This document shows positions 40,009 to 48,573 of a DNA stretch of 64,000 nucleotides, in pieces. The notes under the pieces were generated by a model. It saw only the letters and a list, made by a program, of their open reading frames with translations. It was not told where the DNA came from and made no database searches. Origin of the DNA: Marinobacter gudaonensis (GTDB lineage: Bacteria; Pseudomonadota; Gammaproteobacteria; Pseudomonadales; Oleiphilaceae); assembly GCF_900115175.1 (NCBI RefSeq), contig NZ_FOYV01000001.1:2728001-2792000 (forward strand). Reading direction: 5' to 3'. How positions within the stretch are numbered: the stretch's first letter is position 1; each line of letters starts with the position of its first letter. The translations under genes and the position numbers were made by a program.

Positions 40009-40937
40009 GCGGGAACCAGGACATGAGTCAGCAGCGCCGCAGCCAGGGCCCGACACTGCGTTTCACCAAGATGCACGGTCTGGGCAATGATTTCATGGTG
40101 GTGGATGCCATCAGCCAGCCGTTCCGTCTGCGCCCGGAGATGATTCGCGAACTGGCCAACCGGAATTTCGGCATTGGTTTCGACCAGTTGCTGGTGGTAG
40201 AGCCTCCGGGTCTGCCCGATGTGGATTTCCGCTACCGGATCTTCAACGCTGACGGCTCGGAAGTGGAACAGTGCGGCAACGGGGCCCGCTGTTTCGCCCG
40301 CTTTGTCCGCGACCAGCGCCTGACCAACAAGAAGGTTATCCGGGTCCAGACCGCCAAGGGCGTGATCGAACTGCGGGCGGGCCGGGAAGGCATGGTCACC
40401 GTGAACATGGGGATCCCCGAGTTCAATCCGCCGGCCATTCCGTTTGCCGCCGATCGCCGCAAGGACGTCTACACGGTGGATGTGGATGGCCAGACCGTGG
40501 AGCTCAGCGCTGTGTCCATGGGCAATCCCCACGGCGTTCTGCTGGTTGATAACGTGGATACCGCTCCGGTGGAAACCCTGGGGCCTCTCCTGGAAAGGCA
40601 CCCGCGCTTTCCGGCCCGTGCGAACATCGGCTTTCTGCAGATCCTGGATCGCTCCCATGCCCGGCTCCGGGTGTTTGAGCGCGGTTCCGGCGAGACCCTG
40701 GCCTGTGGCAGTGGCGCCTGTGCGGCGGTCGTTGTCGGCTGCGTAAGGGGGTTGCTGGATGCCCGCGTAGAGGTGGAGCTGCGTGGCGGCAAGCTGGTGA
40801 TCGAATGGCAGGGCGAGGGGTCCCCTGTTATGATGGAAGGGCCTGCAACCAGCGTCTTTGAAGGGCAGTTAAGGCTGCCGGGCGACTCTGGTGGTCGCCG
40901 CCGGAAGAGCGGCCGCCCCCATAAACAACGGTCCTGA
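40005..40937 (+). CDS. dapF: Diaminopimelate epimerase
   Basis: DapF interconverts LL- and meso-diaminopimelate. The two active-site cysteines are Cys90 (EQCGNGARC) and Cys234 (LACGSGACA), with [13 protein letters not shown] and [12 protein letters not shown] also present. The protein is 310 residues from the ATG at 40005, longer than the usual 274-280 because of about 17 N-terminal residues and a basic C-terminal tail ([15 protein letters not shown]). An alternative ATG at 40023 would remove six residues. It overlaps lysA by four bases. Confidence 0.95.
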   Translation: MSGNQDMSQQRRSQGPTLRFTKMHGLGNDFMVVDAISQPFRLRPEMIRELANRNFGIGFDQLLVVEPPGLPDVDFRYRIFNADGSEVEQCGNGARCFARFVRDQRLTNKKVIRVQTAKGVIELRAGREGMVTVNMGIPEFNPPAIPFAADRRKDVYTVDVDGQTVELSAVSMGNPHGVLLVDNVDTAPVETLGPLLERHPRFPARANIGFLQILDRSHARLRVFERGSGETLACGSGACAAVVVGCVRGLLDARVEVELRGGKLVIEWQGEGSPVMMEGPATSVFEGQLRLPGDSGGRRRKSGRPHKQRS

Positions 40938-40953
40938 CAGCCAGGAGTACACG

Positions 40954-41700
40954 ATGACAGAACAAACGGCCCGCAAGAAGGCCGGTGAGCTCAGCCGGGA
41001 AGAAGTGGCTGACTACCTGCGCGCCAACCCCGATTTCTTTGTTGACCAGGACGAGCTTCTGCGCAGCCTGACCCTGCCCCATGACAGCGGGCGCGCGATT
41101 TCACTGGTGGAGCGGCAGGTGCACCTGTTCCGGGAACAGCGGGATACCCTGCGGAGGGAGCTGGTGGAGCTGGTCTCTATCGCCCGCCACAACGACCGGT
41201 TGTTCGAAAAGAGCAAGCGCCTGCTGATGCAGGTGATCGAGGCCCGAACCCTGAATGACATGGCCGCGGCCATTGATGACAGCATTCGCGGGGATTTCGG
41301 CCTGGACGCAGCCTCGGTACTGCTGTTCACCGACAACGAGCTGCCGGAAGCCTCCCAGGGGGCGCTGCACGTGGTCAGCCCGGCGGTTGCCCGGGAGCGC
41401 CTGGGCAGCCTGCTGGACGGCGAGCGTGCAGTATGTGGCCAGTTCCGGGAAAGCGAGCGACAGTTCCTGTTTCCGGATCGTGAGGAGCCAATCGCGTCCG
41501 TTGCCCTGGTGCCTCTGCGTCACGACAGCCTGGTGGGCGTGTTTGCCGTTGGCAGTTGCCAGCAGGGTTATTTCGACCAGAGCATGGGGTCTCTGTTCCT
41601 GAGTTACATCAGCGATACCCTCAGTCGACTGCTGCCGCCGATGGTCCAGCGCCACACCGCGGCGGTTCCGGTCACCGAGATGGTGACGGAGTCTCGCTGA
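40954..41700 (+). CDS. DUF484 family GAF-like protein
   Basis: This 248-residue protein matches DUF484: VADYLRANPDFFVDQDELLRSL, SLVERQVHLFREQRDTLRREL, LVSIARHNDRLF, and a GAF-like C-terminal half (VALVPLRHDSLVGVFAVGS, YFDQSMGSLFLSYISDTLSRLL). The family almost always sits between dapF and xerC and is thought to be regulatory; the ligand is unknown. A GGAG site precedes the ATG. Its stop is one base before the xerC GTG. Confidence 0.9.
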   Translation: MTEQTARKKAGELSREEVADYLRANPDFFVDQDELLRSLTLPHDSGRAISLVERQVHLFREQRDTLRRELVELVSIARHNDRLFEKSKRLLMQVIEARTLNDMAAAIDDSIRGDFGLDAASVLLFTDNELPEASQGALHVVSPAVARERLGSLLDGERAVCGQFRESERQFLFPDREEPIASVALVPLRHDSLVGVFAVGSCQQGYFDQSMGSLFLSYISDTLSRLLPPMVQRHTAAVPVTEMVTESR

Positions 41701-41701
41701 G

Positions 41702-42667
41702 GTGTCCGACAGCCCGGCAGCCCCTCTGCCCGATGCGCTGTCACAACCGATTGCCGCGTTTATCCGGCATCTGGCGTCGGAAAAGCGTCATTCTCCGAGA
41801 ACCTGCGACAGTTACCAGCGGGACCTGCTGCGCCTGGCCGGTTGGATGTTTGAGCGGAATCTCGGCCGTTGGCAGGGCCTGACCAACCACGAGCTCCGTC
41901 GCTATGTGGCCACCCTGAGCCGGGACGGGCTCGCCGGTCGAAGCATCGCACGGCACCTGTCCGCCACGCGCCGCTTCTACCAGTTTCTGCTACGCGAGAA
42001 GCTCGCCTCTGACAATCCGGCTCTGGATATCCGTGCGCCCAAAAGTGGCCGCCCCCTGCCAAAGGTGGCCGACGTGGATCAGCTCAACCATCTGCTTGAT
42101 AGCCAACCGGATGATCCCCTCGAAATCCGTGATCTGTGCATGTTTGAGCTGATGTACTCTTCGGGGCTGCGACTGGCGGAACTGGCCGGACTTGATCTGC
42201 ATCGTATCGATCTCAAGGGCGGTGAAGTCCGGGTGCTGGGTAAGGGCAGCAAAGAGCGGCTGTTGCCCGTGGGCTCCAAAGCGCTGGCCGCTTTGCGCGC
42301 CTGGCTGCCGCACCGGGCATCGTTGGCCAGTGATGGCGAGCCGGCACTGTTTGTCAGTCAGCGCGGCCAGAGACTCAGCCACCGCAGTATTCAGGCGCGG
42401 TTGAACCGCTGGGGCATCATTCACGGTGCAGATCAGAGACTGCACCCACACCTGCTTCGACATTCTTTTGCCAGCCACATGTTGGAATCCAGTGGTGACC
42501 TTCGAGCCGTACAAGAGTTGTTGGGTCATGCCGATATCGCCACGACCCAGGTGTATACCCACCTGGATTTTCAGCATTTGGCACGGGTTTATGACCAGAG
42601 TCACCCCAGGGCCCGGCGAGGCGGGTATCATGGCAACACCACCGAAGATGACAGCCCGAGCCGCTAG
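41702..42667 (+). CDS. xerC: Tyrosine recombinase XerC
   Basis: XerC acts with XerD at dif to resolve chromosome dimers. The 321-residue protein has an N-terminal SAM-like domain (FIRHLASEKRHSPRTCDSYQ) and a catalytic domain with the conserved Arg (SSGLRLAELAG), Lys (GKGSKER), HLLRHSFASHML and the GHADIATTQVYTHLD segment with the catalytic Tyr. The neighbours (dapF, DUF484) are those of a housekeeping XerC rather than of a phage integrase. The start is GTG, one base after the previous stop, with GGAG upstream. Confidence 0.94.
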   Translation: MSDSPAAPLPDALSQPIAAFIRHLASEKRHSPRTCDSYQRDLLRLAGWMFERNLGRWQGLTNHELRRYVATLSRDGLAGRSIARHLSATRRFYQFLLREKLASDNPALDIRAPKSGRPLPKVADVDQLNHLLDSQPDDPLEIRDLCMFELMYSSGLRLAELAGLDLHRIDLKGGEVRVLGKGSKERLLPVGSKALAALRAWLPHRASLASDGEPALFVSQRGQRLSHRSIQARLNRWGIIHGADQRLHPHLLRHSFASHMLESSGDLRAVQELLGHADIATTQVYTHLDFQHLARVYDQSHPRARRGGYHGNTTEDDSPSR

Positions 42668-42727
42668 CCGGTCGCTGTGAGGCTTCAATACAGAGATTTG
42701 AACTACAGGGATTGACGGGAGCGCTCC

Positions 42728-44197
42728 ATGACAACGGATCCGTCCTGGAAGGAAAAATACCTCCAGGAACTCGACGCGGCAGACCATCGGGAAAAACAAT
42801 GGAAAGCGGAGCGCAATACCCTGGAGCGCATGCTGGTCAGAACCAGCCTGGCCTCCGAAGGCCAGACGCCGGAGCTGGACAAATTGCTGGCCCGGGTGCG
42901 CCAGGATCTCCGGAAAGGGCGGGTGGATGTGGACGCCTGGAAGGAACTGCAGGACCAGATTGACCGGCAGGTGGCTCTGCTGGATGAGCGACAGTCGGCC
43001 GGTCAGGAACGACGTTCGTTGTTTTCACGCCGGTCACCGGCTCCAGAACCGGCGGCTCCGACATTACAGGAAGCACCGCCAGCCACAGCGCCCGGCGACA
43101 GCCAGGACATCGAGGACAACATCCAGCGCTTGCGCATTGCCCGGCGAGTGGGTCAGCTGCTCGGTCAGATGCTGACGCAGGTGGCTCTGGAGCCGGCGGC
43201 TGAGGCCCGGGCGCGGTCATTGCAGCAGTCCCTTCTGGTCAGTAACGACTGGGACGAGTTGCGGGAGGGACTGAACCATGTCGCCGAGCTGGTGATCGCC
43301 GCTGTCACCCGGAGCAAGCGTGAGTTCGAGGCCTTCCTCAAGCGACTGGATGAGCGGCTCAATGTGCTGCGGGAGCATTTCGCCACCCAGTCCTCGGCCC
43401 AGACCGGCAGACTCCAGGCCTCTGAACATCTCGACAGAGAGATCCGCGAAGAGATCGAGAGAGTGGGCCAGAAACTGTCTGAAAGCGATGATCTGGCCGA
43501 TCTCAAGCACTCCGTTACCCGTCATCTGGAATCCATTGGCGAGGCCGTCAGTCGTTTCCGTAGCCAGGAAACGGAGCGTGAGCGCATGCTTTCGGAACAG
43601 CTGGAGACCATGCAGCAGCGGGTTGCCGCCATGGAAGCTAATTCCGAGCAGATGCAGGAAGAGGTTCGCCGGGAACGTCTGCGGGCGATGACCGATCTGC
43701 TCACCGAACTGCCCAACCGGGAGGCCTGGCAAGAGCGGCTGGCGTTCGAATACAATCGCTGGCAGCGCTACGGCCACCCGCTGACGGTGGGGGTGCTGGA
43801 TATCGATCTGTTCAAGCGGGTGAACGACAGCTATGGCCACAAGGCGGGCGACCGGGTATTACAGCTGGTCGCCCGGGAATTCCGGGAGCGCCTGCGTAAC
43901 ACCGATTTTGTCGCCCGTTTCGGGGGAGAGGAGTTTGTGCTGTTGTTCCCTGAGACCGGGCCCGACGACGCCCGGCAGGTATTGGATGAACTCAGGGAGC
44001 ACGTAGGCCGCCTGCCGTTCCATTTCCGGGGTGAGCCGGTTACTGTAACGTTCTCCGCCGGTCTGGCCGGGCTGGTGTCGGGAGACACCGAGGAGTCGGT
44101 GTTCGACCGCGCCGACCGCGCCCTTTACCAGGCCAAGGACGACGGTCGAAACCGGGTAGCCGTCAGCAGTGACGAGGGTACGGGCGCCGGGGACTAG
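42728..44197 (+). CDS. Diguanylate cyclase (GGDEF)
   Basis: This 489-residue soluble protein has a long N-terminal helical region (about 1-310, largely coiled coil with a Pro/Ala-rich linker near 95-125) and a C-terminal GGDEF domain (about 325-480). The signature is GGEEF (399-403), with the inhibitory RxxD site at 390-393 in front. It is the only one of the window's three GGDEF proteins with a canonical signature. It is expected to make c-di-GMP, with feedback control. It follows xerC by 60 bases and its stop overlaps the tail of the convergent DUF2789 gene by four bases. The input signal is unknown. Confidence 0.88.
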   Translation: MTTDPSWKEKYLQELDAADHREKQWKAERNTLERMLVRTSLASEGQTPELDKLLARVRQDLRKGRVDVDAWKELQDQIDRQVALLDERQSAGQERRSLFSRRSPAPEPAAPTLQEAPPATAPGDSQDIEDNIQRLRIARRVGQLLGQMLTQVALEPAAEARARSLQQSLLVSNDWDELREGLNHVAELVIAAVTRSKREFEAFLKRLDERLNVLREHFATQSSAQTGRLQASEHLDREIREEIERVGQKLSESDDLADLKHSVTRHLESIGEAVSRFRSQETERERMLSEQLETMQQRVAAMEANSEQMQEEVRRERLRAMTDLLTELPNREAWQERLAFEYNRWQRYGHPLTVGVLDIDLFKRVNDSYGHKAGDRVLQLVAREFRERLRNTDFVARFGGEEFVLLFPETGPDDARQVLDELREHVGRLPFHFRGEPVTVTFSAGLAGLVSGDTEESVFDRADRALYQAKDDGRNRVAVSSDEGTGAGD

Positions 44198-44427
44198 TGG
44201 CGCATCAGGGCATCCAGCTCGTCAATGACCTCGGCCCAGTCGCTATCGTCCTCCAGTCCCTCCTCAAGGAAATGGGACTGGGCTTCTGACCAGAAAGGCG
44301 CATCCTGCAGCGCTATGTCGGGTGGCAGCGGTGAATGGCGTGCCACAAAGGTCTCAATGCTTTTCGCGTCGGAAGCCAGGCCCAACTGTTCAAACAGCGT
44401 GCTGAGGTTGTGTTTGCTGGTGTCCAT
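44194..44427 (-). CDS. DUF2789 family small protein
   Basis: This 77-residue acidic protein contains LFEQLGLASDAKSIETFVARHSPL, DAPFWSEAQSHFLEEGLEDDSDWAEVIDELD. These fit DUF2789, a small family of gammaproteobacterial proteins of unknown role. It is cytoplasmic by composition. Its stop overlaps the convergent diguanylate cyclase gene. No operon partner is visible, and the next gene is divergent. Confidence 0.8.
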   Translation of the reverse strand: MDTSKHNLSTLFEQLGLASDAKSIETFVARHSPLPPDIALQDAPFWSEAQSHFLEEGLEDDSDWAEVIDELDALMRH

Positions 44428-44523
44428 GAGCGTTCATCTCCGGTTAGCTGTTCGCCTGAATGAAATCAACGACGTTTGCAGGTATTGTTCCCTGAAATGT
44501 AGTGGAACCCCCGAGGATATCCA

Positions 44524-47313
44524 GTGAAGGTTACCCTTACCGTCTTACTGTGCTGCCTGCTTGTGCTGTTTCAAGCCCCCCTGCGGGCAGAGCCCCCGCA
44601 ACTGTCGCCGGCGCCGGTTCTGGGTAAGGAAGAGCTGGTATGGCTGGCGGGGCAGGAGCAGTTCCGCGTGGGTATCCGGGGCGATCAGGTGCCGCTGGTA
44701 TTCGACACCGGCAGCGGCGTCCTGGCAGGCACCTACATCGACTATCTGGCCCGTCTCTCAGAGAAGCTGGGTGTCGCCATCGAGCCTGTTCTTCTGGGGC
44801 AGGACGCGGGACCGGTACCGACTGAGCCAGCCACAGATGCGGTGCTCACAACGCGCATGCCGGGAATGCCGGTGGTGCCGGGCAAGCGATTCACCGATCC
44901 ACTGATGTCGCTCACCTACGGGCTGTTCGTCAGCTCCGGAGACGCCGCAATCCGCTCCATCGCCGATCTGGAGGGGGCTCGCATCGCGGTGAACACCGGG
45001 GATCCAAACCAGTATCCGTTGCTTGACCCGGTTGAGGAATTCACCCCCGTGCCGGTTGCCGGGGTGAGCGAAGCGGTTGGGCGGGTGCTCTCGGGGAAGG
45101 CAGATGCCTTTCTGGCGCCCGTGCCGGTGGTTTCGGATTACCTGCAATCCGCCATGGTCAACGGTATCGGCCTTGCTGTGCTGCTCGATACCCGGCCGGT
45201 GGATGTGGTGTTGCAGGTGGACACCGATAATGAACGCCTGTACCAGGTGCTCAACAAAGCAGTGGCAGCCATCAGTCACAGCGAGCATCGTGTAATCCGT
45301 CAGTCCTGGTTGCAGTCGGACCAGCCGGTCGTCCAGCGAAACGGGGTTGAACTGTCAGCATCGGATATCGACTGGCTTGAGCGCCATCCGAATCTGAAGG
45401 TGGCCTTCCGCTCGGACTGGCCGCCCTTCGAATTTGCCCAGGATAACCGGCCAACCGGTCTGGTGCCGGATCTGATCGGTCGGCTGGAAAGCCAGCTCAA
45501 CGTGAGTTTTACCCGTACCCTGGCGGGAGGGCGCATGGCGGTGGAGGAGCAGCTCCGCTCAGGTGAGGTGGATATTCTGCCGGGCCTGTCCAGGACACCG
45601 CGCACCGAGGGTGAGTTTCTGTTTACCCGGGCTTACCTGACGGTGCCTATTGCCCTCGCCATCCGGGACGACGGACGATTCATCGGCGACCTCCGCGAAC
45701 TGCGCAGCGAGCGGGTTGGGGTGGTGAACCGGCAGGCCGCCCACGACTATCTTCTGATCAATCACCCCAATCTGGATCTTTACCCGGTGAAAACCGTGGA
45801 GGACGGCTTGTTGGCCCTGTCCAATGGCGACCTGGATGTCATGGTCACCCACATACCCGCGGTGAGTTACACGGTGGCGCGTCTGGGACTCTCGAATCTG
45901 CGCATCACCAGCATTACGCCTTACCAGTACGACCTGCGGCTGGCGGTGCGCAAGGACGATGTCGAGCTGCATCGTATCCTGAACAAGGCACTGGGCAGTC
46001 TCGAGGCCAGTGAAACCGAGGCCATCTACAACCGCTGGATTCACCTGGATATCGAGCAGGAGGCGGACTATACCGTGGTCCGGCGGGTGGTGATGATCGC
46101 CATTCTGGTGGTGCTGATTTTCCTGTACTGGAACCGCAAGCTGTCGCGGGAAGTGGATGAGCGCATCCGTTCCGAGAACGCCCTGCGCCGGAGTGAAGAT
46201 GAGCTGCGGGCGGCCAAGCTGGAAGCCGAGCGGCTTGCCCGTGAGGCGGAGGCGGCGAGCCTGGCGAAAAGCGAGTTCCTGGCCAACATGTCCCACGAGA
46301 TCCGTACGCCCATGAACGCTGTCATCGGGTACAGCGATCTGTTGAGCAACAGCGTGACGGATCCCCAGCAGCGCAACTATCTGGACTCGATTCGGGCCGG
46401 CAGCCGGAGCCTGCTGATGCTGATCAACGACATTCTGGATCTCTCACGTATTGAGGCTGGCAAGATGCGCCTGGACTATTCGGCGGTCTCTGTGCGTCGG
46501 TTGCTGGACGACGTGCGTCATATCTTCGACCTGCGGGCCCGGGAGCAGGGCATTACCCTGGAAGTGAGCGTCGACTCCGGCATGCCGGCCGCGATGATGC
46601 TCGACGAGACCCGTCTGCGGCAGGTGTTGTTCAACCTGGTGGGCAACGCCATCAAGTTTACCCATGACGGTGGCGTGACGGTACGTGCCACCGCCAGGCC
46701 CCTGAAGCCCCGCAAGACCGAGGCGGATCCCGAGCCTGTCGAGCGCCAGTATTACAAGCTGGTGGTGACCGTCAGTGACACCGGAATCGGCATTCCCCGT
46801 GACCAGGTGGAACGTATCTTCGATGCCTTCGAACAACAGGAAGGGCAGAATACCCGCCGCTATGGCGGCACCGGTCTGGGCCTGGCCATCAGCCGAAAGC
46901 TCGCCCGCATGATGGGCGGGGAGCTCGATGTGGAGAGTGAGCCGGGTGCAGGGTCGGTGTTCACCGTGACCCTGCCCCGGGTCGAAGCCACGGTGCAGCA
47001 GGTGGAAGATGAAGGCGCGCCGAAGGAATCCGACCGTCTCCTCGCCCAGACGCTCAGCATGCAGGAACGAGGCTGGCTGCGGGAGCAACTGGCGGCAGAC
47101 TTCGGGGACGAATGGCAAACGGTCCGGGAAAGTGGCGACCCTGAACAGATGAAGGATTTTGCCCGTCGCCTGCTGGCCTGGGGACACCGATTCCGGTCCC
47201 GGTCGGTGACCCGGTACGGCGAAAAACTGCTGGCAGACGTGGAAGCGTTCAACCTGGATGCGGTAAACGCTGCCCTGGAGGCGTTTCCGAAATTGCTTGG
47301 CCGGGAAGAGTGA
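44524..47313 (+). CDS. BvgS-like sensor histidine kinase, no receiver domain
   Basis: This 929-residue inner-membrane kinase has a signal peptide (about 1-23), two periplasmic solute-binding type 3 domains (about 38-255 and 285-505), a membrane span (about 517-537, [16 protein letters not shown]), a linker helix, then HisKA with His591 ([21 protein letters not shown]) and an HATPase domain ([34 protein letters not shown]). The C-terminal 90 residues are helical. BvgS and EvgS have the same input layout but also receiver and Hpt domains, which are missing here. No response regulator gene is adjacent. Start: GTG with GAGGA upstream. Confidence 0.87.
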   Translation: MKVTLTVLLCCLLVLFQAPLRAEPPQLSPAPVLGKEELVWLAGQEQFRVGIRGDQVPLVFDTGSGVLAGTYIDYLARLSEKLGVAIEPVLLGQDAGPVPTEPATDAVLTTRMPGMPVVPGKRFTDPLMSLTYGLFVSSGDAAIRSIADLEGARIAVNTGDPNQYPLLDPVEEFTPVPVAGVSEAVGRVLSGKADAFLAPVPVVSDYLQSAMVNGIGLAVLLDTRPVDVVLQVDTDNERLYQVLNKAVAAISHSEHRVIRQSWLQSDQPVVQRNGVELSASDIDWLERHPNLKVAFRSDWPPFEFAQDNRPTGLVPDLIGRLESQLNVSFTRTLAGGRMAVEEQLRSGEVDILPGLSRTPRTEGEFLFTRAYLTVPIALAIRDDGRFIGDLRELRSERVGVVNRQAAHDYLLINHPNLDLYPVKTVEDGLLALSNGDLDVMVTHIPAVSYTVARLGLSNLRITSITPYQYDLRLAVRKDDVELHRILNKALGSLEASETEAIYNRWIHLDIEQEADYTVVRRVVMIAILVVLIFLYWNRKLSREVDERIRSENALRRSEDELRAAKLEAERLAREAEAASLAKSEFLANMSHEIRTPMNAVIGYSDLLSNSVTDPQQRNYLDSIRAGSRSLLMLINDILDLSRIEAGKMRLDYSAVSVRRLLDDVRHIFDLRAREQGITLEVSVDSGMPAAMMLDETRLRQVLFNLVGNAIKFTHDGGVTVRATARPLKPRKTEADPEPVERQYYKLVVTVSDTGIGIPRDQVERIFDAFEQQEGQNTRRYGGTGLGLAISRKLARMMGGELDVESEPGAGSVFTVTLPRVEATVQQVEDEGAPKESDRLLAQTLSMQERGWLREQLAADFGDEWQTVRESGDPEQMKDFARRLLAWGHRFRSRSVTRYGEKLLADVEAFNLDAVNAALEAFPKLLGREE

Positions 47314-47338
47314 GGGCCAGTCGGTGCTTTAGCCGGAA

Positions 47339-47704
47339 TTACAGACAGTCGAACTGGGACTGGCGGTCGAAGGCCACCGAGACCATGTCGTAACCGGAAT
47401 CGGACAGCTGGCGTATCAAGTCGCGGTCTTTCAGCAGCGCCATACAGACTTTATGTACGCTCGCCTGGAGCTGTTCGGACGCCATCTGGCCGGAGGCAAG
47501 CCGGAAGTCGACAATCAGATATTTGCGTTCCACAGCCGCGGAGACGGGGATATCCTGGCGTTCAACGCTTTCATAACCGATGTAGGTGGCCTGGCCGGCG
47601 GGGAAGACCTGACTCATCAGAACGTCGATGTTTTCGGCCTGGGCCTGTGAGGCAGACAGCAGCAGCGCGGCAGTAGCGATCCGGAGTGTGGATGTAATGG
47701 TCAT
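47339..47704 (-). CDS. Secreted small protein of unknown function
   Basis: The 121-residue protein has a clear signal peptide (residues 1-23, ending ASQAQA) and a mature domain of about 98 residues with two cysteines (VHKVCMALL and the C-terminal FDCL), possibly a disulfide. I do not recognise the family. It is convergent with the histidine kinase gene and divergent from the 47955 gene across a region with two inverted repeats. Confidence 0.65.
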   Translation of the reverse strand: MTITSTLRIATAALLLSASQAQAENIDVLMSQVFPAGQATYIGYESVERQDIPVSAAVERKYLIVDFRLASGQMASEQLQASVHKVCMALLKDRDLIRQLSDSGYDMVSVAFDRQSQFDCL

Positions 47705-47739
47705 TGGAGGCCACTCCCTGGTGACAATCCGATTGCTCT

Positions 47740-47764
47740 GTAACCAAATGTTACAGTTGGTTAC
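47740..47764. promoter_or_regulatory. Inverted repeat GTAACCAA-N9-TTGGTTAC
   Basis: Perfect 8-base arms separated by nine bases lie in the divergent space between the genes at 47704 and 47955. This is the shape of a dimeric repressor or activator site. The regulator is unknown. Confidence 0.45.
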
Positions 47765-47783
47765 GATGCATTATTGCAGAGTC

Positions 47784-47809
47784 TGTCGCATTTTGCGTGA
47801 TATGCGACA
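47784..47809. promoter_or_regulatory. Inverted repeat TGTCGCAT-N10-ATGCGACA
   Basis: Perfect 8-base arms separated by ten bases lie 19 bases after the previous repeat. The surrounding 47705-47954 space holds no other feature I can support. Confidence 0.45.
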
Positions 47810-47954
47810 TTAATTTTTCAATGTTTTGCACTCTGGTTTTGCACTCGGGCAATCTTGAGGTTGTTGGTGGACGGCCAAAGCGCCGGTCAGACCTCCCGGT
47901 GGGCTGCCGTATCAACTATGATGGAATTCAGACGAACGCCAGGAGGAAGACCCC

Positions 47955-48566
47955 ATGTTTCAGCTTGTTTTCAAAGGCGAATGCGTTCCCGGAACGGACC
48001 TGGACACCGCCCGGAGTAACGCCCGAAACCTGTTCAAGGCTTCGCTTGAACAGGTGGATCGCATGTTCAGCGGGCAGCCCGTGGTTATCCGCAACAAGCT
48101 GGAAGAGGTGCAGGCGGAAAAGTACCGGGCGGTGTTGAGAAAGCACGGCATGGTGGCCTACGTGCAGCCCATGGCCGAGGCGCCATCGCCCGCTGCCGCT
48201 GGCTCGCGGCCGTCACCGGAACCATCTCAACCATCTCAACCATCTCAACCGGCGCCCGCGGCCAGGCCTGAGCCGACGCCGGCGGCGACCCGCCAGGTAC
48301 CGGAACGTGAACCGGGGGATCGACTCCCGGTTGCCGGCGAGAAAGTGGATGACATCCTTTCGGGGTCGGGGCTCAGTCTTGATCCGGTGGGCGTCACCCT
48401 GGCTGAGCAGACCGAGGTGGAAGCGCCCATGTTCCAGCACCTGGACGAGTGGAGTCTGGCGCCGGCAGGCAGCGATCTTGGCGTCAAGCGCGATGCGCCT
48501 CCGCCCATGGTGCCCGACGTGTCCCATCTGTCACTGGCGGACGACGACGCTTTGGACCGGAAATGA
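47955..48566 (+). CDS. Conserved-looking protein of unknown function upstream of plpD
   Basis: This 203-residue protein has an N-terminal domain of about 70 residues (FQLVFKGECVPGTDLDTARS, LFKASLEQVDRMFSGQPVVI, YRAVLRKHGMVAYVQPM) followed by a long Pro/Ser/Ala-rich stretch and an acidic tail. The N-terminal domain looks like a small folded unit shared with other gammaproteobacterial proteins, but I cannot name it. There is no signal peptide. AGGAGG precedes the ATG. The autotransporter gene starts seven bases after its stop, so they are probably one operon. Confidence 0.7.
   Translation: MFQLVFKGECVPGTDLDTARSNARNLFKASLEQVDRMFSGQPVVIRNKLEEVQAEKYRAVLRKHGMVAYVQPMAEAPSPAAAGSRPSPEPSQPSQPSQPAPAARPEPTPAATRQVPEREPGDRLPVAGEKVDDILSGSGLSLDPVGVTLAEQTEVEAPMFQHLDEWSLAPAGSDLGVKRDAPPPMVPDVSHLSLADDDALDRK
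48221..48250 (+). repeat. Short 9-bp tandem repeat within the 47955 gene
   Basis: The unit ACCATCTCA occurs three times in tandem, encoding a PSQ repeat in the disordered linker. Copy number may vary between strains. Confidence 0.8.
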
Positions 48567-48573
48567 GGCGGTT

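Noticed and set aside
41702..42667. Possible phage integrase marking a genomic island
   Set aside because: The recombinase sits in the conserved dapF-DUF484-xerC order and there is no tRNA, att site or phage gene nearby; it is the housekeeping XerC.
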